Shown: positions 25,300 through 33,784, numbered from the stretch's first letter. The stretch: DNA of 64,000 bases from Alistipes sp. (GCA_017465575.1 JAFTVX010000021.1:1-64000), one strand, 5' to 3'. Notes: generated from the sequence alone by a model not told the origin. Translations and numbers: made by a program.

Positions 25300-28263
25300 T
25301 TAAAATTTAAGTTTCAGCGATAGTCCATAGTAAAATTTCGGGATAATCCCGCTATCGAATAACGACGACTCCAACCCTGTCTGCGATGAGCGCACCTTGC
25401 CCATATGGTAGAAGAAGTTGCGCGCATAGAACGATATAGAGGCGAAGCGACCAATCTCCTTCGTAAGGTTGAAGTTGGCAGCGACATATGCCGAGGTGCG
25501 ATTGGAGTTGAAGTAGTAGTTGGTGTTTGTCTTCTCGACCAATCGCGCCAAGTCGTTGTATAGTTGTGGGTCGTTCTCCTTAGCCCAGAGGAACTTCTCG
25601 GCAAAGGGTATCAGCTCGTTGGGGTTCTCCCAGGTGGAGTAGTATTCGGGGTAGACAGCCACATATTTGCCCTCGTTGTAGAGGTTGCCCTCCGAGCCTA
25701 TGTAGTCGCCCGACTCCTCAAGCCGATAGCCTCGTGGAGTGCCATCGGCATACTCGCTAAGGTTTTGGCTATAATTGTATAGCGAACTCTCAAGACGCAC
25801 CGAGAAAATCATCCTTACCTTGGGTATATGGGTGATAATCGTGAGGTTGGCATTTACCTCGCGTGAGAGGCGACCATTTGATACCGACGATGTGCCTGCA
25901 AAGTAGCCGATATATTTGTAGGCATCGCCATTCGACATCGTGGCGTTGCCAAGCGTCGTTGCCGTAAGGTGCTGATTAGTACCCTTGTAATAGTAGTAGT
26001 TGCCATCGAAACGGATGCGTGTGCGAATGGCGTGTATTTCGGCAAAATCGACGATAAGGTTTACTCCTCGGCGCTCGATAGGCGAGCCATTGGTGTAGTT
26101 GGTCTGTCCTACGAATGTTCGGCGCTCCTTGTAGCCTATGGTTTGGGGCTGCTGTGCGCCAGTGATATCCCTTACGGTCACGATACCCGTCTTCTGGTCG
26201 ATAAGGTATTCGCGGTTTGCCGAGGGTATGGTGCAGTCCGCTTCGAGGTTGGCCTGTGTGGTTAGCTTGTAGCTAAAAGGCGTATATATCGTCTGCGTGA
26301 TATAGGGGTTTATCGTTCTGTTCCTAAATAGCGACAACGAGATGCGTGTGCCCGCAATCGTAGCCTCGATACCTATCTCGCTCTGGTTGGTGTGTTGCCA
26401 CTTTAGGTCGGGGTTGTAAAGAGGCGTTGTAGGCTGTGTGTAGTAGGCGTAAAATGTTGTGCCATCGGCAGTTGTGCCAGGGGCAAATGCCAATGAGTCG
26501 CTATATGTTGGGCGTGGGTTAAGCACGGCAAACGATGGCTGTTTTACCGATTTTCCCCAACCGCCATAGATAACGAGCGAACTAACGGTTTGCGGTGCAT
26601 CCTCCCAAATGGCGTAGCGTGCGCTGACACGGGGCGAGAGCGATGCTACCGTGCCGTATGGGGTGTTCTTGACCATCGTCATATCTGCTCGCACACCTGC
26701 CGTGATGCCGAGCGACGAATGTTCGCTAAAGCCCAATTTAAGGTCATCTTCGACGAAGAGGGCGGCGTTATTCATAAAGGGCTGCTCACGATAGCTATAC
26801 TCACGCCAAGTGGGGGCATAGCGCATATCTTCGTAATAGAGTCCACGACCCAGATTTCCGCTACCCGTAAGCTCTGCGCCAATCATCGCCATATTGAAGC
26901 TGTGGCCCCACTTTGTGCGGTGGTCAGCCTTCGCCTTGAGTGAGTAAGCAACTGGTTTAGTGTCGACTACCGAGTGCAGATACCAGTAGCCCGTGGGGCT
27001 GAGGATGATATTTGCATCGGGATTTTTGTCGTATATCTCGCCCACGAAGTAGCCCTGCTCCGTAGAGTGAATAAAGGGCTGTGTCGAGGCGCTATTCTTG
27101 TTCTCGGATTGTAGCGTTGTGCGGTCGCTGTACGATGCTGTCGCTTGTAGGGTGAGGTTCGTAATCCAACTGCGGTTGATAAGCCAGTTGAGCTTGATGT
27201 TGCCACGCAGGGCATAGTCGCGCATCTTGGTGTAGGTATCCTTAAACTGGTCGGGGTCTGCCTTCGAGTTGTAGCCACCGAAGTTACCCGAGAGACCAAA
27301 GCTAAAGTGCAGAGGCTGGTCGCGGTGGTCCTTGAAGGTGTTTGAGTAGTTGATGTTTAGGTTGTTACGCTCGTAGGCGGTATATGGCGACGATAGGTTT
27401 GTAATCGAGCGTGTGCGCTCGGCATTGAGGTTGATAGTGCCCGCCTTCTTCGATAGTTTAAAACCCTTGCTCAAGGCTATCTGCTTGGTCTTTGGCTCAA
27501 ACATAATGTCGATAATAAAGGGCGAACGACCCTTGCGTGTGTTAATCTTGACGATGCCGTTCGACAGGTCGCCATACTCCACCGAGGGTATACCCGTGAC
27601 AATCTCCACCGACTCGATATTCGATACGCCGACATTGCGGAGGTCGACACCCTTAAGTTCGTCTGCTGCGGCATTGTTGCCAAGGCGCATACCGTCGATA
27701 TCGATAGCCGTGCCGAATGAGGCATTGCCCATCTCGCTGCCACTACCCGTGTTGAGCGCTATGCGGTTGGCTCCCGATGCAAGGTTCTGGTCGCCAGTGG
27801 TCTTACCGCCAGGAAGCAGGGTGGTGATATTGCTCACATTGACCATCTGCGAGTGGTCGAGCGTTGTGCGGTCTACGACAAACGATGTGGCATTGCTCTC
27901 TGTTCGGCGCTGTGCCGTAACGACCACCTCGTCGATGGCGAGGTTGCTCTCCGCGAGCTTTATAATATAAGGTATAGGCGCTTTTGTGAGGTCCACCTCG
28001 AACTTCTGCGCCACATAGCCGAGTGACGATACCTCGACCGTGACGAGTTGTGATGCGATGTTGTGAATTGCGAAGTTACCCTCGCCATCGGTGATTGCCC
28101 AGAGCGCTCCGCCATCGATAACTACGGCAGCACCTACCACACTTATATCATCACTAAAAGTGGTTACCCGACCCGAGAAGGTATAGCCTTTTTGTGCCTG
28201 TGCTACGAACGCTACAGCCACAAACACAAGAGTGCAAATGATTGATTTTAAACTATTTGCCAT
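25300..28263 (-). CDS. TonB-dependent outer-membrane receptor
   Basis: 987-residue receptor. A signal peptide ends near AQAQK (residue 24), then a carboxypeptidase-regulatory-like domain (about 26-110), the TonB box region and plug (IDEVVVTAQRRTESNATSF, later VEIVTGIPSVEYGDLSNGIV), and a 22-strand barrel ending in LKLKF. There is no SusD-like partner, so it is not a standard polysaccharide utilisation locus. With DUF4876, the PepSY-type protein and the ABC genes behind it, it probably takes up a metal complex or small cofactor. First gene of the operon, preceded by a full consensus promoter. Confidence 0.9.
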   Translation of the reverse strand: MANSLKSIICTLVFVAVAFVAQAQKGYTFSGRVTTFSDDISVVGAAVVIDGGALWAITDGEGNFAIHNIASQLVTVEVSSLGYVAQKFEVDLTKAPIPYIIKLAESNLAIDEVVVTAQRRTESNATSFVVDRTTLDHSQMVNVSNITTLLPGGKTTGDQNLASGANRIALNTGSGSEMGNASFGTAIDIDGMRLGNNAAADELKGVDLRNVGVSNIESVEIVTGIPSVEYGDLSNGIVKINTRKGRSPFIIDIMFEPKTKQIALSKGFKLSKKAGTINLNAERTRSITNLSSPYTAYERNNLNINYSNTFKDHRDQPLHFSFGLSGNFGGYNSKADPDQFKDTYTKMRDYALRGNIKLNWLINRSWITNLTLQATASYSDRTTLQSENKNSASTQPFIHSTEQGYFVGEIYDKNPDANIILSPTGYWYLHSVVDTKPVAYSLKAKADHRTKWGHSFNMAMIGAELTGSGNLGRGLYYEDMRYAPTWREYSYREQPFMNNAALFVEDDLKLGFSEHSSLGITAGVRADMTMVKNTPYGTVASLSPRVSARYAIWEDAPQTVSSLVIYGGWGKSVKQPSFAVLNPRPTYSDSLAFAPGTTADGTTFYAYYTQPTTPLYNPDLKWQHTNQSEIGIEATIAGTRISLSLFRNRTINPYITQTIYTPFSYKLTTQANLEADCTIPSANREYLIDQKTGIVTVRDITGAQQPQTIGYKERRTFVGQTNYTNGSPIERRGVNLIVDFAEIHAIRTRIRFDGNYYYYKGTNQHLTATTLGNATMSNGDAYKYIGYFAGTSSVSNGRLSREVNANLTIITHIPKVRMIFSVRLESSLYNYSQNLSEYADGTPRGYRLEESGDYIGSEGNLYNEGKYVAVYPEYYSTWENPNELIPFAEKFLWAKENDPQLYNDLARLVEKTNTNYYFNSNRTSAYVAANFNLTKEIGRFASISFYARNFFYHMGKVRSSQTGLESSLFDSGIIPKFYYGLSLKLKF

Positions 28264-28291
28264 TGGGTCGGTCTACCTTTTTTGCTATATA

Positions 28292-28323
28292 CAAAGGTAG
28301 CCCTGCAATGGCTCAACATCAAT
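28292..28323 (-). promoter_or_regulatory. Promoter of the TonB-DUF4876 operon
   Basis: Minus strand -7 TACCTTTG (28292-28299), 20-bp spacer, -33 ATTG (28320-28323). About 30 bp before the receptor ATG. No iron-box-like dyad was recognised here. Confidence 0.65.
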
Positions 28324-28396
28324 CCCTAAAAGTGGTGAATTTGGTTTTTTAATAGGTCGCAGTGAGAGGATAGATAGCCTTAGGAGGCTCGAACGG

Positions 28397-28945
28397 CTAT
28401 TGCGGCCAATAGATTATGATGCCCGCAATGCCCGAGAGCACGATTAGCAGTATCGGGTTAATCTTCTTTGCCGAGCCGAGGAGTGCAAGGGCGAAGATTA
28501 GCCAGCTCCAGCCGTCGATAAACGAGCGGCCATCGTCGCTATGTGGGAAGATAAGGAGCAGGGCTGCCGACATAATCATACCCACCACCACGGGGCGCAT
28601 CGAGACGACCACACTCTGCACATAGCGGTTGTTGTGCAACTTTAGGAAGAAGCGTGTGAGGAGCATCATCAGCGTAAGGGCTGGTATGCAGACCGCCACG
28701 GTAGCGACCACCGAGCCGAGAACGCCTGCCACCTCATAGCCTATGTATGTTGCCGAGTTGAGGGCGATAGGTCCGGGTGTCATCTGCGATATGGCGATGA
28801 TATCCGAGAACTCGCCATTTGTGAGCCACTCGTTGCGAACGACCACCTCGCTATGTATCAGCGAGAGCATAGCATAGCCACCACCAAAGCCGAAGAAGCC
28901 AATTTTTAGGTAGCTCCAGACGAGTTGTAGGAGGGTAGCAATCAT
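28397..28945 (-). CDS. chrA: Chromate transporter, half-size (CHR family)
   Basis: 182 residues from the ATG at 28945, which overlaps the upstream partner's stop codon (ATGA). It has one CHR domain with FGFGGGYAMLSLIHSEVV, the QMTPGPIALNSATYIGY motif and about six membrane helices. Short CHR proteins work as heterodimers made from two adjacent genes, as here. Chromate export is the annotated function, although many members have untested substrates. Last in the operon with the U32 and methyltransferase genes. Confidence 0.85.
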   Translation of the reverse strand: MIATLLQLVWSYLKIGFFGFGGGYAMLSLIHSEVVVRNEWLTNGEFSDIIAISQMTPGPIALNSATYIGYEVAGVLGSVVATVAVCIPALTLMMLLTRFFLKLHNNRYVQSVVVSMRPVVVGMIMSAALLLIFPHSDDGRSFIDGWSWLIFALALLGSAKKINPILLIVLSGIAGIIIYWPQ

Positions 28946-29484
28946 TTTCGAACCTCCTTTCCGCGGTATGCCGCAATTAGGATGCCTACCAACGCACCCG
29001 CCACAAGGAACAATATCGGCGAGATACCCCAATACCACACCGCCAAAGCCACCGCCAAAGCCACGGCAATCAACGACCAGTGCATACCCTTCGTAAGACC
29101 CACTATGGGTGCAACGATCAGGGCAACCACCGCAGGGCGCATACCACGAAAGGCGGCATCGACCCACGGATTTTGGCGTATGTTGTTAAAGAATATGGCG
29201 ACCAATAAGATGATAACAAACGAGGGCACAACAACGCCTAATACGGCAGCCAAAGCACCCAGATATTTGCGCTCCTTGTAGCCCACAAAGACAGCGGTGT
29301 TGAGGGCGATAGGGCCGGGGGCTGCTTGTGCGAGGGTTAGCAAGTCGATAAACTCACGCTCCGATAGCCAACGACGGTTGTGGATAACCTCGTGCTGAAT
29401 AAGGGGTATCATAGCGTAGCCACCACCAAAGGTGAATGCGCCAATCTTGAGAAACGACCAAAATATGTTGAACAACTCGCGCAT
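28942..29484 (-). CDS. chrA: Chromate transporter, half-size (CHR family)
   Basis: 180-residue partner of the next gene. The FTFGGGYAMIPLIQHEVIH motif, AQAAPGPIALNTAVFVGYK and about six helices mark one CHR domain. The two halves differ in sequence, consistent with opposite orientation in the membrane. It begins 6 bp after the RlmI-like gene, and its stop overlaps the second CHR gene. Confidence 0.85.
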   Translation of the reverse strand: MRELFNIFWSFLKIGAFTFGGGYAMIPLIQHEVIHNRRWLSEREFIDLLTLAQAAPGPIALNTAVFVGYKERKYLGALAAVLGVVVPSFVIILLVAIFFNNIRQNPWVDAAFRGMRPAVVALIVAPIVGLTKGMHWSLIAVALAVALAVWYWGISPILFLVAGALVGILIAAYRGKEVRK

Positions 29485-29490
29485 TGCGGT

Positions 29491-30375
29491 CTATCGTCTA
29501 AATCGGTAGTATGTGCCGAAGGGTATCTGCTTGTGGCTTCTATCCTCGAAGTATAGCTCGCCCATCTGCTCGCTCTCGGGCGCGCCAAATGCCTGATGCA
29601 CAGCCGTTCGTGCAAGCATCGCCGAGAGCCCCATAGAGTAGAGGTTGAAGACAAGGAAGGCATTTTTCGCCTCGAGCAACTTGGCACACTGCTCCAACAT
29701 ATTCGCAATATCATCTTCCAACACCCACTTCTCGCCATTGGCGCCACGACCATAGGCGGGAGGGTCGAGGATGATGCCGTGATACTTATTGCCACGGCGC
29801 ACCTCGCGCTCAACAAATTTTGTGGCATCCTCGACAATCCAGCGAATGCCATCGAGCGACGACGACTCCATATTCTCGCGCGACCATGTTACCACCTGCT
29901 TTACCGAGTCGATATGCGTGACATCCGCCCCCGCAGCGCGTGCAGCAAGCGTAGCACCTCCCGTATAGGCGAATAGGTTTAGCACTTTGGGTCGCTCGAT
30001 GCCCTCTTGGCGAAGGTCATTAATCGTGTCGTAGATAAACTCCCAGTTTGCCGACTGCTCGGGGAAGATGCCCACATGCTTAAACGAGGTGAGCGCCAAG
30101 CGCATACGAAGGTGCATATCCTTGTAGTCGAAGCGCACCATCCATCGCGATGGCATCTGTGGCTTTAACTTCCACTCGCCACGCTCCTCTGCCTTGTTGG
30201 TGCGTAGGAACGAGGCATCTGCCGAGAGCCACTTGCTCTCCGCCAAGCTCTTGTGCCAGATGGCCTGAGGCTCGGGACGGCGCAGGATATAATCGCCAAA
30301 GCGTTCGAGCTTCTCGCCATCACCCGTGTCGAGGAGTTCGTAATCGGGGATATTGGGTGTTAACTGCTTAATCAT
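29491..30375 (-). CDS. RlmI/RlmK-like SAM-dependent methyltransferase
   Basis: 294 residues. The SAM-binding motif is VLNLFAYTGGATLAARAAG; the acidic loop HIDSVKQVV follows and the catalytic-type motif is IILDPPAYGRG. It is related to 23S rRNA m5C methyltransferase RlmI but lacks the N-terminal PUA domain, so the target may be rRNA or another substrate. The start is the ATG at 30375, which shares its first base with the U32 stop codon (TAATG), a sign of coupled translation. Confidence 0.85.
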   Translation of the reverse strand: MIKQLTPNIPDYELLDTGDGEKLERFGDYILRRPEPQAIWHKSLAESKWLSADASFLRTNKAEERGEWKLKPQMPSRWMVRFDYKDMHLRMRLALTSFKHVGIFPEQSANWEFIYDTINDLRQEGIERPKVLNLFAYTGGATLAARAAGADVTHIDSVKQVVTWSRENMESSSLDGIRWIVEDATKFVEREVRRGNKYHGIILDPPAYGRGANGEKWVLEDDIANMLEQCAKLLEAKNAFLVFNLYSMGLSAMLARTAVHQAFGAPESEQMGELYFEDRSHKQIPFGTYYRFRR

Positions 30376-32213
30376 TATCTTCGGTTTTCGTTTTCGGAAC
30401 AATCAACGAGCGACATACGGCACTTTGCGCAGTCGAAGTCGAGGCGGTAGCGATGTCTGCCGTGCTCGATATATAGTCTATCGCGGAGCGACGAGCCCTG
30501 TTTTAGGCACTCGCCAATCTCGCGACGAATGCAGTAGCTCGACTCCATAACCCTCTCGCCGTGGGTCGATGCCCAGAGGTCTAAGCCATCGACGATATGC
30601 TCTACGCCGTGTCGCTGATAGAAGCGACGGGCGAGCGAGTTCACTACATTATGCTCTGCCGAGAGTCGCTTTATGGGGTATCGCGCTGTGCCATCGTCAG
30701 CCAAGATGCGGGGTCTGGGCTTGTTGCGCTCGTAGCGCATAGCCGCCAACAACGACAACGCCTCACGGCGCACTTCGGCCAACAGCTTTGCTGTCGCAAA
30801 CCACTCTGCACCAACAACTTCGACGCTCTGCACGCGGAAGATGCTATCGCCGCTCTTTGCCATCTGCTCCTCGGCTACCGAGCGCATCTTTTCGGCACTC
30901 TTCGAGCCCTCGAGCTTCACATCACGGCGTACCTCCACCTCGTTTGCCTCCTTGTCGCGGTAGCGTGCCACGATGCCCTCTTCGGAGAGTGTGACGAAGC
31001 ACTGGGTGTCTATTGCTCGGCGTATGCGGCTGCGCTCCACAGCCTGCGTAAAGCGGTGGTCGTAGTTGCGATATACCTCCATTCCCGCCTTGATGCCCTC
31101 CATACGATTGGGCTCTATGGTGTTGCCCTCGGTGCGGTTGATGTTTGTGCCTATGATGCCGTCGCCAGCGATAAAGCAGAGACCATCGCCAGCATTTAGT
31201 GCCACCTTGCCAACAAGCTTAAAGTCGCGCTTTGTGGTCGTCGCCACGCAACCCACATACTCGCCTACGGCCTTGGGCGTAAGGAATGATGCGACACCCG
31301 CCCTTTTGCCCGAGAACATATACTCGCCACCATCGCGCGAAAAGCTCTTCTTGGGGTCGGGCTCAAACTCTATCTCGGAGCGACCCACCGAGGCACGAAT
31401 GCAGTCGGGGCGACTCTTGAGTGCCTCATCAATCTTTCGGCGGTAGTAGCTTACGACATTCTTTATATAGTTGTCATCTTTCAATCGACCCTCAATCTTG
31501 AACGACACGACCCCCGCATCTATAAGGTCGCCAATGCGCTCCGAGAGGTCAAAATCCTTGACCGATAGTAGGTGCTTGCCCTCGATAATCTTGCGCCCAC
31601 GCTCTGTCGTGAGGTCGTAGGTTAGGCGACAGGGCTGTGAACACTCGCCACGGTTGCCCGAACGAGGCGACTGCGAACGCGAGAGGTAGCAACGACCGCT
31701 GTGTCCTACACATATCGCGCCGTGAACGAAACATTCGAGGTCGGCAGTTGTAGCACGGCGTATGGCGCGTATCTCGTCGAGCGACAAGGCACGCTCCAAG
31801 ATAATACGCGCAAAACCGCTATCCTCCAAGAACTTGGCACCTTCGGGGGTCATATTATTTACCTGTGTCGAGGCGTGTAACTCGATAGGTAGATTCATCT
31901 CGCGGTATGCCATATCCTGCACAATCAACGCATTGACACCTACCGAGATAAGCTCACGCGCAAGAGCCTCGGCACGCTTTAACTCATTCTCGTAGAGAAT
32001 GGTGTTGAGCGTAACGAATACCTTAACGCCAAAGAGGTGGGCATAATCCACCACACGGGCGATATCCTCGGTGGGGTTGGTAGCCCCACGACGGGCACCA
32101 AAGCTACCCGCGCCAATGTATATAGCATCGGCACCGCAGTCGATAGCGGCAATGGCAGCACGATAGTCTCGCGCCGGCGACAATAGCTCGATATGTCGTT
32201 TCTGACTGGTCAT
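30375..32213 (-). CDS. Peptidase U32 family protein (TrhP/RlhA type)
   Basis: 612 residues. N-terminal U32 domain with LLSPARDYRAAIAAIDCGADAI-type beginning, the family signature CFVHGAICVGHSGRCYLS and conserved Cys residues (SGNRGECSQPCR). Proteins of this type hydroxylate tRNA uridine-34 (TrhP) or 23S rRNA cytidine (RlhA) with Fe-S help and are not true proteases. The length with a C-terminal extension is typical of Bacteroidetes members. First gene of the operon U32-methyltransferase-CHR-CHR. Confidence 0.85.
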   Translation of the reverse strand: MTSQKRHIELLSPARDYRAAIAAIDCGADAIYIGAGSFGARRGATNPTEDIARVVDYAHLFGVKVFVTLNTILYENELKRAEALARELISVGVNALIVQDMAYREMNLPIELHASTQVNNMTPEGAKFLEDSGFARIILERALSLDEIRAIRRATTADLECFVHGAICVGHSGRCYLSRSQSPRSGNRGECSQPCRLTYDLTTERGRKIIEGKHLLSVKDFDLSERIGDLIDAGVVSFKIEGRLKDDNYIKNVVSYYRRKIDEALKSRPDCIRASVGRSEIEFEPDPKKSFSRDGGEYMFSGKRAGVASFLTPKAVGEYVGCVATTTKRDFKLVGKVALNAGDGLCFIAGDGIIGTNINRTEGNTIEPNRMEGIKAGMEVYRNYDHRFTQAVERSRIRRAIDTQCFVTLSEEGIVARYRDKEANEVEVRRDVKLEGSKSAEKMRSVAEEQMAKSGDSIFRVQSVEVVGAEWFATAKLLAEVRREALSLLAAMRYERNKPRPRILADDGTARYPIKRLSAEHNVVNSLARRFYQRHGVEHIVDGLDLWASTHGERVMESSYCIRREIGECLKQGSSLRDRLYIEHGRHRYRLDFDCAKCRMSLVDCSENENRR

Positions 32214-32231
32214 ATCCTAATATATAATGCA

Positions 32232-32263
32232 CAAAGGTAGCAAAAAAAAGATGAAAGAGCAAA
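32232..32263 (-). promoter_or_regulatory. Promoter of the U32-chrA operon
   Basis: Minus strand -7 TACCTTTG (32232-32239), 20-bp spacer, -33 TTTG (32260-32263). The -33 lies in a copy of the dispersed aaagagcaaag motif. Confidence 0.7.
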
Positions 32264-32340
32264 GAGAGTTTTTAGTTGTTAGAATGAGAAATGAGCAATG
32301 AGTAATTAGAAATTAGCAATGAGCAATAGTTTTAGAGAAC

Positions 32341-32397
32341 TTCCGCTGAAAAAACATTTTAACCCATTTTAACTCATCGTAACCCATTTTAACCCAT
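32341..32397 (-). repeat. Dispersed 10-bp-unit repeat element, copy B
   Basis: On the minus strand: atgggttaaa (32388-32397), atgggttacg, atgagttaaa, atgggttaaa and atgttttttc, then agcggaa (32341-32347). Same order and closing motif as copies A, C and D. Confidence 0.85.
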
Positions 32398-32416
32398 TCT
32401 CGCGAGCGTGTCATCT

Positions 32417-32492
32417 TGAGCGAAGCGAAAGATCTTAAGGCTTCTTCGGCGGTCGATGGTCGTGCTTTCCGCAAGATTCTTCACTTCGCTCA
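32417..32492. repeat. gagcgaagcgaa-type inverted repeat (REP-like)
   Basis: tgagcgaagcgaaagatctt (32417-32436) pairs with aagattcttcacttcgctca (32473-32492) at 17 of 20 positions across a 36-nt loop. The word is widespread in intergenic DNA of many bacteria. Confidence 0.7.
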
Positions 32493-32512
32493 GAAACAAA
32501 CGGTATAGTTGT

Positions 32513-32593
32513 TAGTTTCAAGACCTTAGGACTTTAAGACTCTTAAGATTAATTTCCTATCGTCTTATCATCATAATCGTCTTATCGTCTAAA
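32513..32593. repeat. Imperfect palindromic intergenic element
   Basis: A series of aagac/ttaag words is followed by tttcctatcgtc and then several gtcttat words, giving an imperfect hairpin. A related version with the same order occurs at 49374-49447. Confidence 0.55.
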
Positions 32594-32615
32594 ACTCTCT
32601 CTACACTTTCGTGTG

Positions 32616-33110
32616 TGGGCGTGAAAAATAACACCCATATCACAGGCAAGCTGACCTCGCTACAGGTGTTAAAAATCGCACCCATAACTAAACTGAACTC
32701 TTGCTATGCGGGTATTAAAAATGACACCCGTGCTGTAGTAGATGGCATCTTTTGTTTGTGTGTTGCGGGTATCTAAATAGTTACCCGTGCGGGTGTTAAA
32801 AATGACACCCCTAACAAGGTGGCGCACTTGCTATGCGGGTACTAAAAATGATACCCGTGCTGTAGTAGATGGCATCTTTTGTTTGTGTGTTGCGGGTATC
32901 TAAATAGTTACCCGTGCGGGTGTTAAAAATGACACCCCTAACAAGGTGGCGCACTTGTTATGTGGATAACTAAAATGCTACCAGTGCGGGTGTTAAAAAT
33001 CGCACCCACATCACAAGTAAACTGGCTCGTTGTAGGTGTTAAAAATGACACCCGCGAGGTGTTAAAAATAGTACCTTATTAGGTGGTACATAAATAGCGT
33101 GGGTGTTAAA
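32616..33110. repeat. Array of about 14 imperfect 22-bp palindromes
   Basis: Consensus cgggtRtYtaaaaatgaYacccg: 6-7-bp arms around an A-rich centre. Clear units: 32616-32637, 32664-32683, 32709-32730, 32766-32787, 32790-32811, 32836-32857, 32893-32914, 32917-32938, 32987-33008, 33033-33053 and 33057-33076; weaker ones at about 32962-32984, 33081-33100 and 33099-33120. Arm changes are often compensated: gggtgt with acaccc in some units, gggta with taccc in others. Spacing is irregular, 23 to about 57 bp. No coding sequence crosses the array. Confidence 0.85.
32703..32956. repeat. 127-bp tandem duplication inside the palindrome array
   Basis: The block with units at 32709, 32766 and 32790 recurs with units at 32836, 32893 and 32917, each exactly 127 bp later. 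The linkers, including tgctgtagtagatggcatct and ctaacaaggtggcgcacttg, are nearly identical. Confidence 0.85.
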
Positions 33111-33165
33111 AATAGTTCGGCTTTATAACTCTGCCATTGCCCTTTGCTAATTACCGACTACTTAT

Positions 33166-33192
33166 ATTGTACGCAATTAAATTGCATACAAT
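33166..33192. repeat. 27-bp near-perfect palindrome
   Basis: attgtacgcaatt (33166-33178), centre a, aattgcatacaat (33180-33192): one mismatch among 13 pairs. No T-run follows, so it looks more like an operator or protein-binding site than a terminator. Confidence 0.6.
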
Positions 33193-33296
33193 CTAATTTG
33201 GGGAGGGGTGGGTGAACTGATGGAATGGTATGCATCAGATATCAATATACTCTTTTGGCTGATAAGGTATAAAATGCTACCAAAGTAGGAAATGAT

Positions 33297-33338
33297 GTAA
33301 AAAAACAGATTATTCGCATCAAGATATGAAGCGAATAA
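33297..33338 (-). terminator. Terminator of the DUF3784-like gene
   Basis: On the minus strand attattcgc (33330-33338) pairs with gcgaataat (33308-33316) over a 13-nt loop and is followed by ctgttttttt. It is 60 bp past the gene's stop. Confidence 0.7.
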
Positions 33339-33398
33339 TTTGTATAATCATACTCCTAGACCTGTTATCTGTCAATATTGGGGATAAAATAGGAATAA

Positions 33399-33674
33399 TC
33401 ACTTACTTGGTATCGAGATTTGAATTAGTGCAGCGGTGATAATTGCGCCGAGGATACCGACAAACATTGGCACTAACTCGTTGCGTATACCAACAACCCA
33501 TAACGCAACCATTATCAATGCTGTGGTCATAAGCCCCCAAAACGCAACTCGCCCTGTTCTCTTTGCGTTCATCTTTTTGCGGTCGCTCTCCGATAGCACA
33601 TTGATTAGGTCGGGGCGAAAGCGCACCAAAACAGCACATAGGGCAATAAAACCTGCAACAAAAAGCGTAACCAT
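33399..33674 (-). CDS. Small membrane protein, DUF3784-like
   Basis: 91 residues with an N-terminal membrane helix (about 2-17), a short charged loop (RFRPDLINVLSESDRKKMNAKR) and two further hydrophobic segments (about 43-62 and 66-85). The loop resembles the conserved region of DUF3784, a family without known function. The gene is A/T-richer than its neighbours, lies in the repeat island, and has its own terminator. A second reading frame over the same interval (33403-33696) was rejected because it has no membrane pattern. Confidence 0.6.
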   Translation of the reverse strand: MVTLFVAGFIALCAVLVRFRPDLINVLSESDRKKMNAKRTGRVAFWGLMTTALIMVALWVVGIRNELVPMFVGILGAIITAALIQISIPSK

Positions 33675-33720
33675 AATTAATGATATTATTAAGCACCTAA
33701 CTAAAAAGCAAAAATGTATA

Positions 33721-33753
33721 GAATAGGGCTAACCGCGTGGGTTAGCCCTATTC
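33721..33753 (-). terminator. Terminator of the OB-lipoprotein/TonB operon, 14-bp perfect stem
   Basis: gaatagggctaacc (33721-33734) pairs with ggttagccctattc (33740-33753) over a 5-nt loop; the minus-strand message continues into an A/T-rich stretch with T5. Confidence 0.85.
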
Positions 33754-33784
33754 ATATTTTGCCACCGTGGTGGCGAGGGGTTGA

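Larger units (their letters stand above)
32214..33398. other. 1.2-kb gene-free repeat island
   Basis: No open reading frame here looks real. It contains the promoter above, A/T-rich runs with a loose ~11-bp period (aaattagcaatgagcaat type, about 32285-32330), repeat copy B, a gagcgaagcgaa-type inverted repeat, an imperfect palindrome family also seen near 49.4 kb, the 22-bp palindrome array, a 27-bp palindrome and a terminator hairpin. Confidence 0.8.

Noticed and set aside
25300..28263. Polysaccharide utilisation locus of the SusCD type
   Set aside because: There is no SusD-like gene beside either TonB receptor, and no glycoside hydrolase in these operons.
30375..32213. Collagenase-like protease
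   Set aside because: The U32 signature is present, but characterised relatives of this length modify RNA; protease activity is not supported.
32616..33110. CRISPR array
   Set aside because: Repeats are imperfect palindromes with irregular spacing of 1 to about 50 bp, some linkers are duplicated, and no cas genes are near.
33403..33696. Alternative minus-strand ORF overlapping the DUF3784-like gene
   Set aside because: Cys- and Asn-rich translation without membrane pattern; the other frame has three clean hydrophobic segments.
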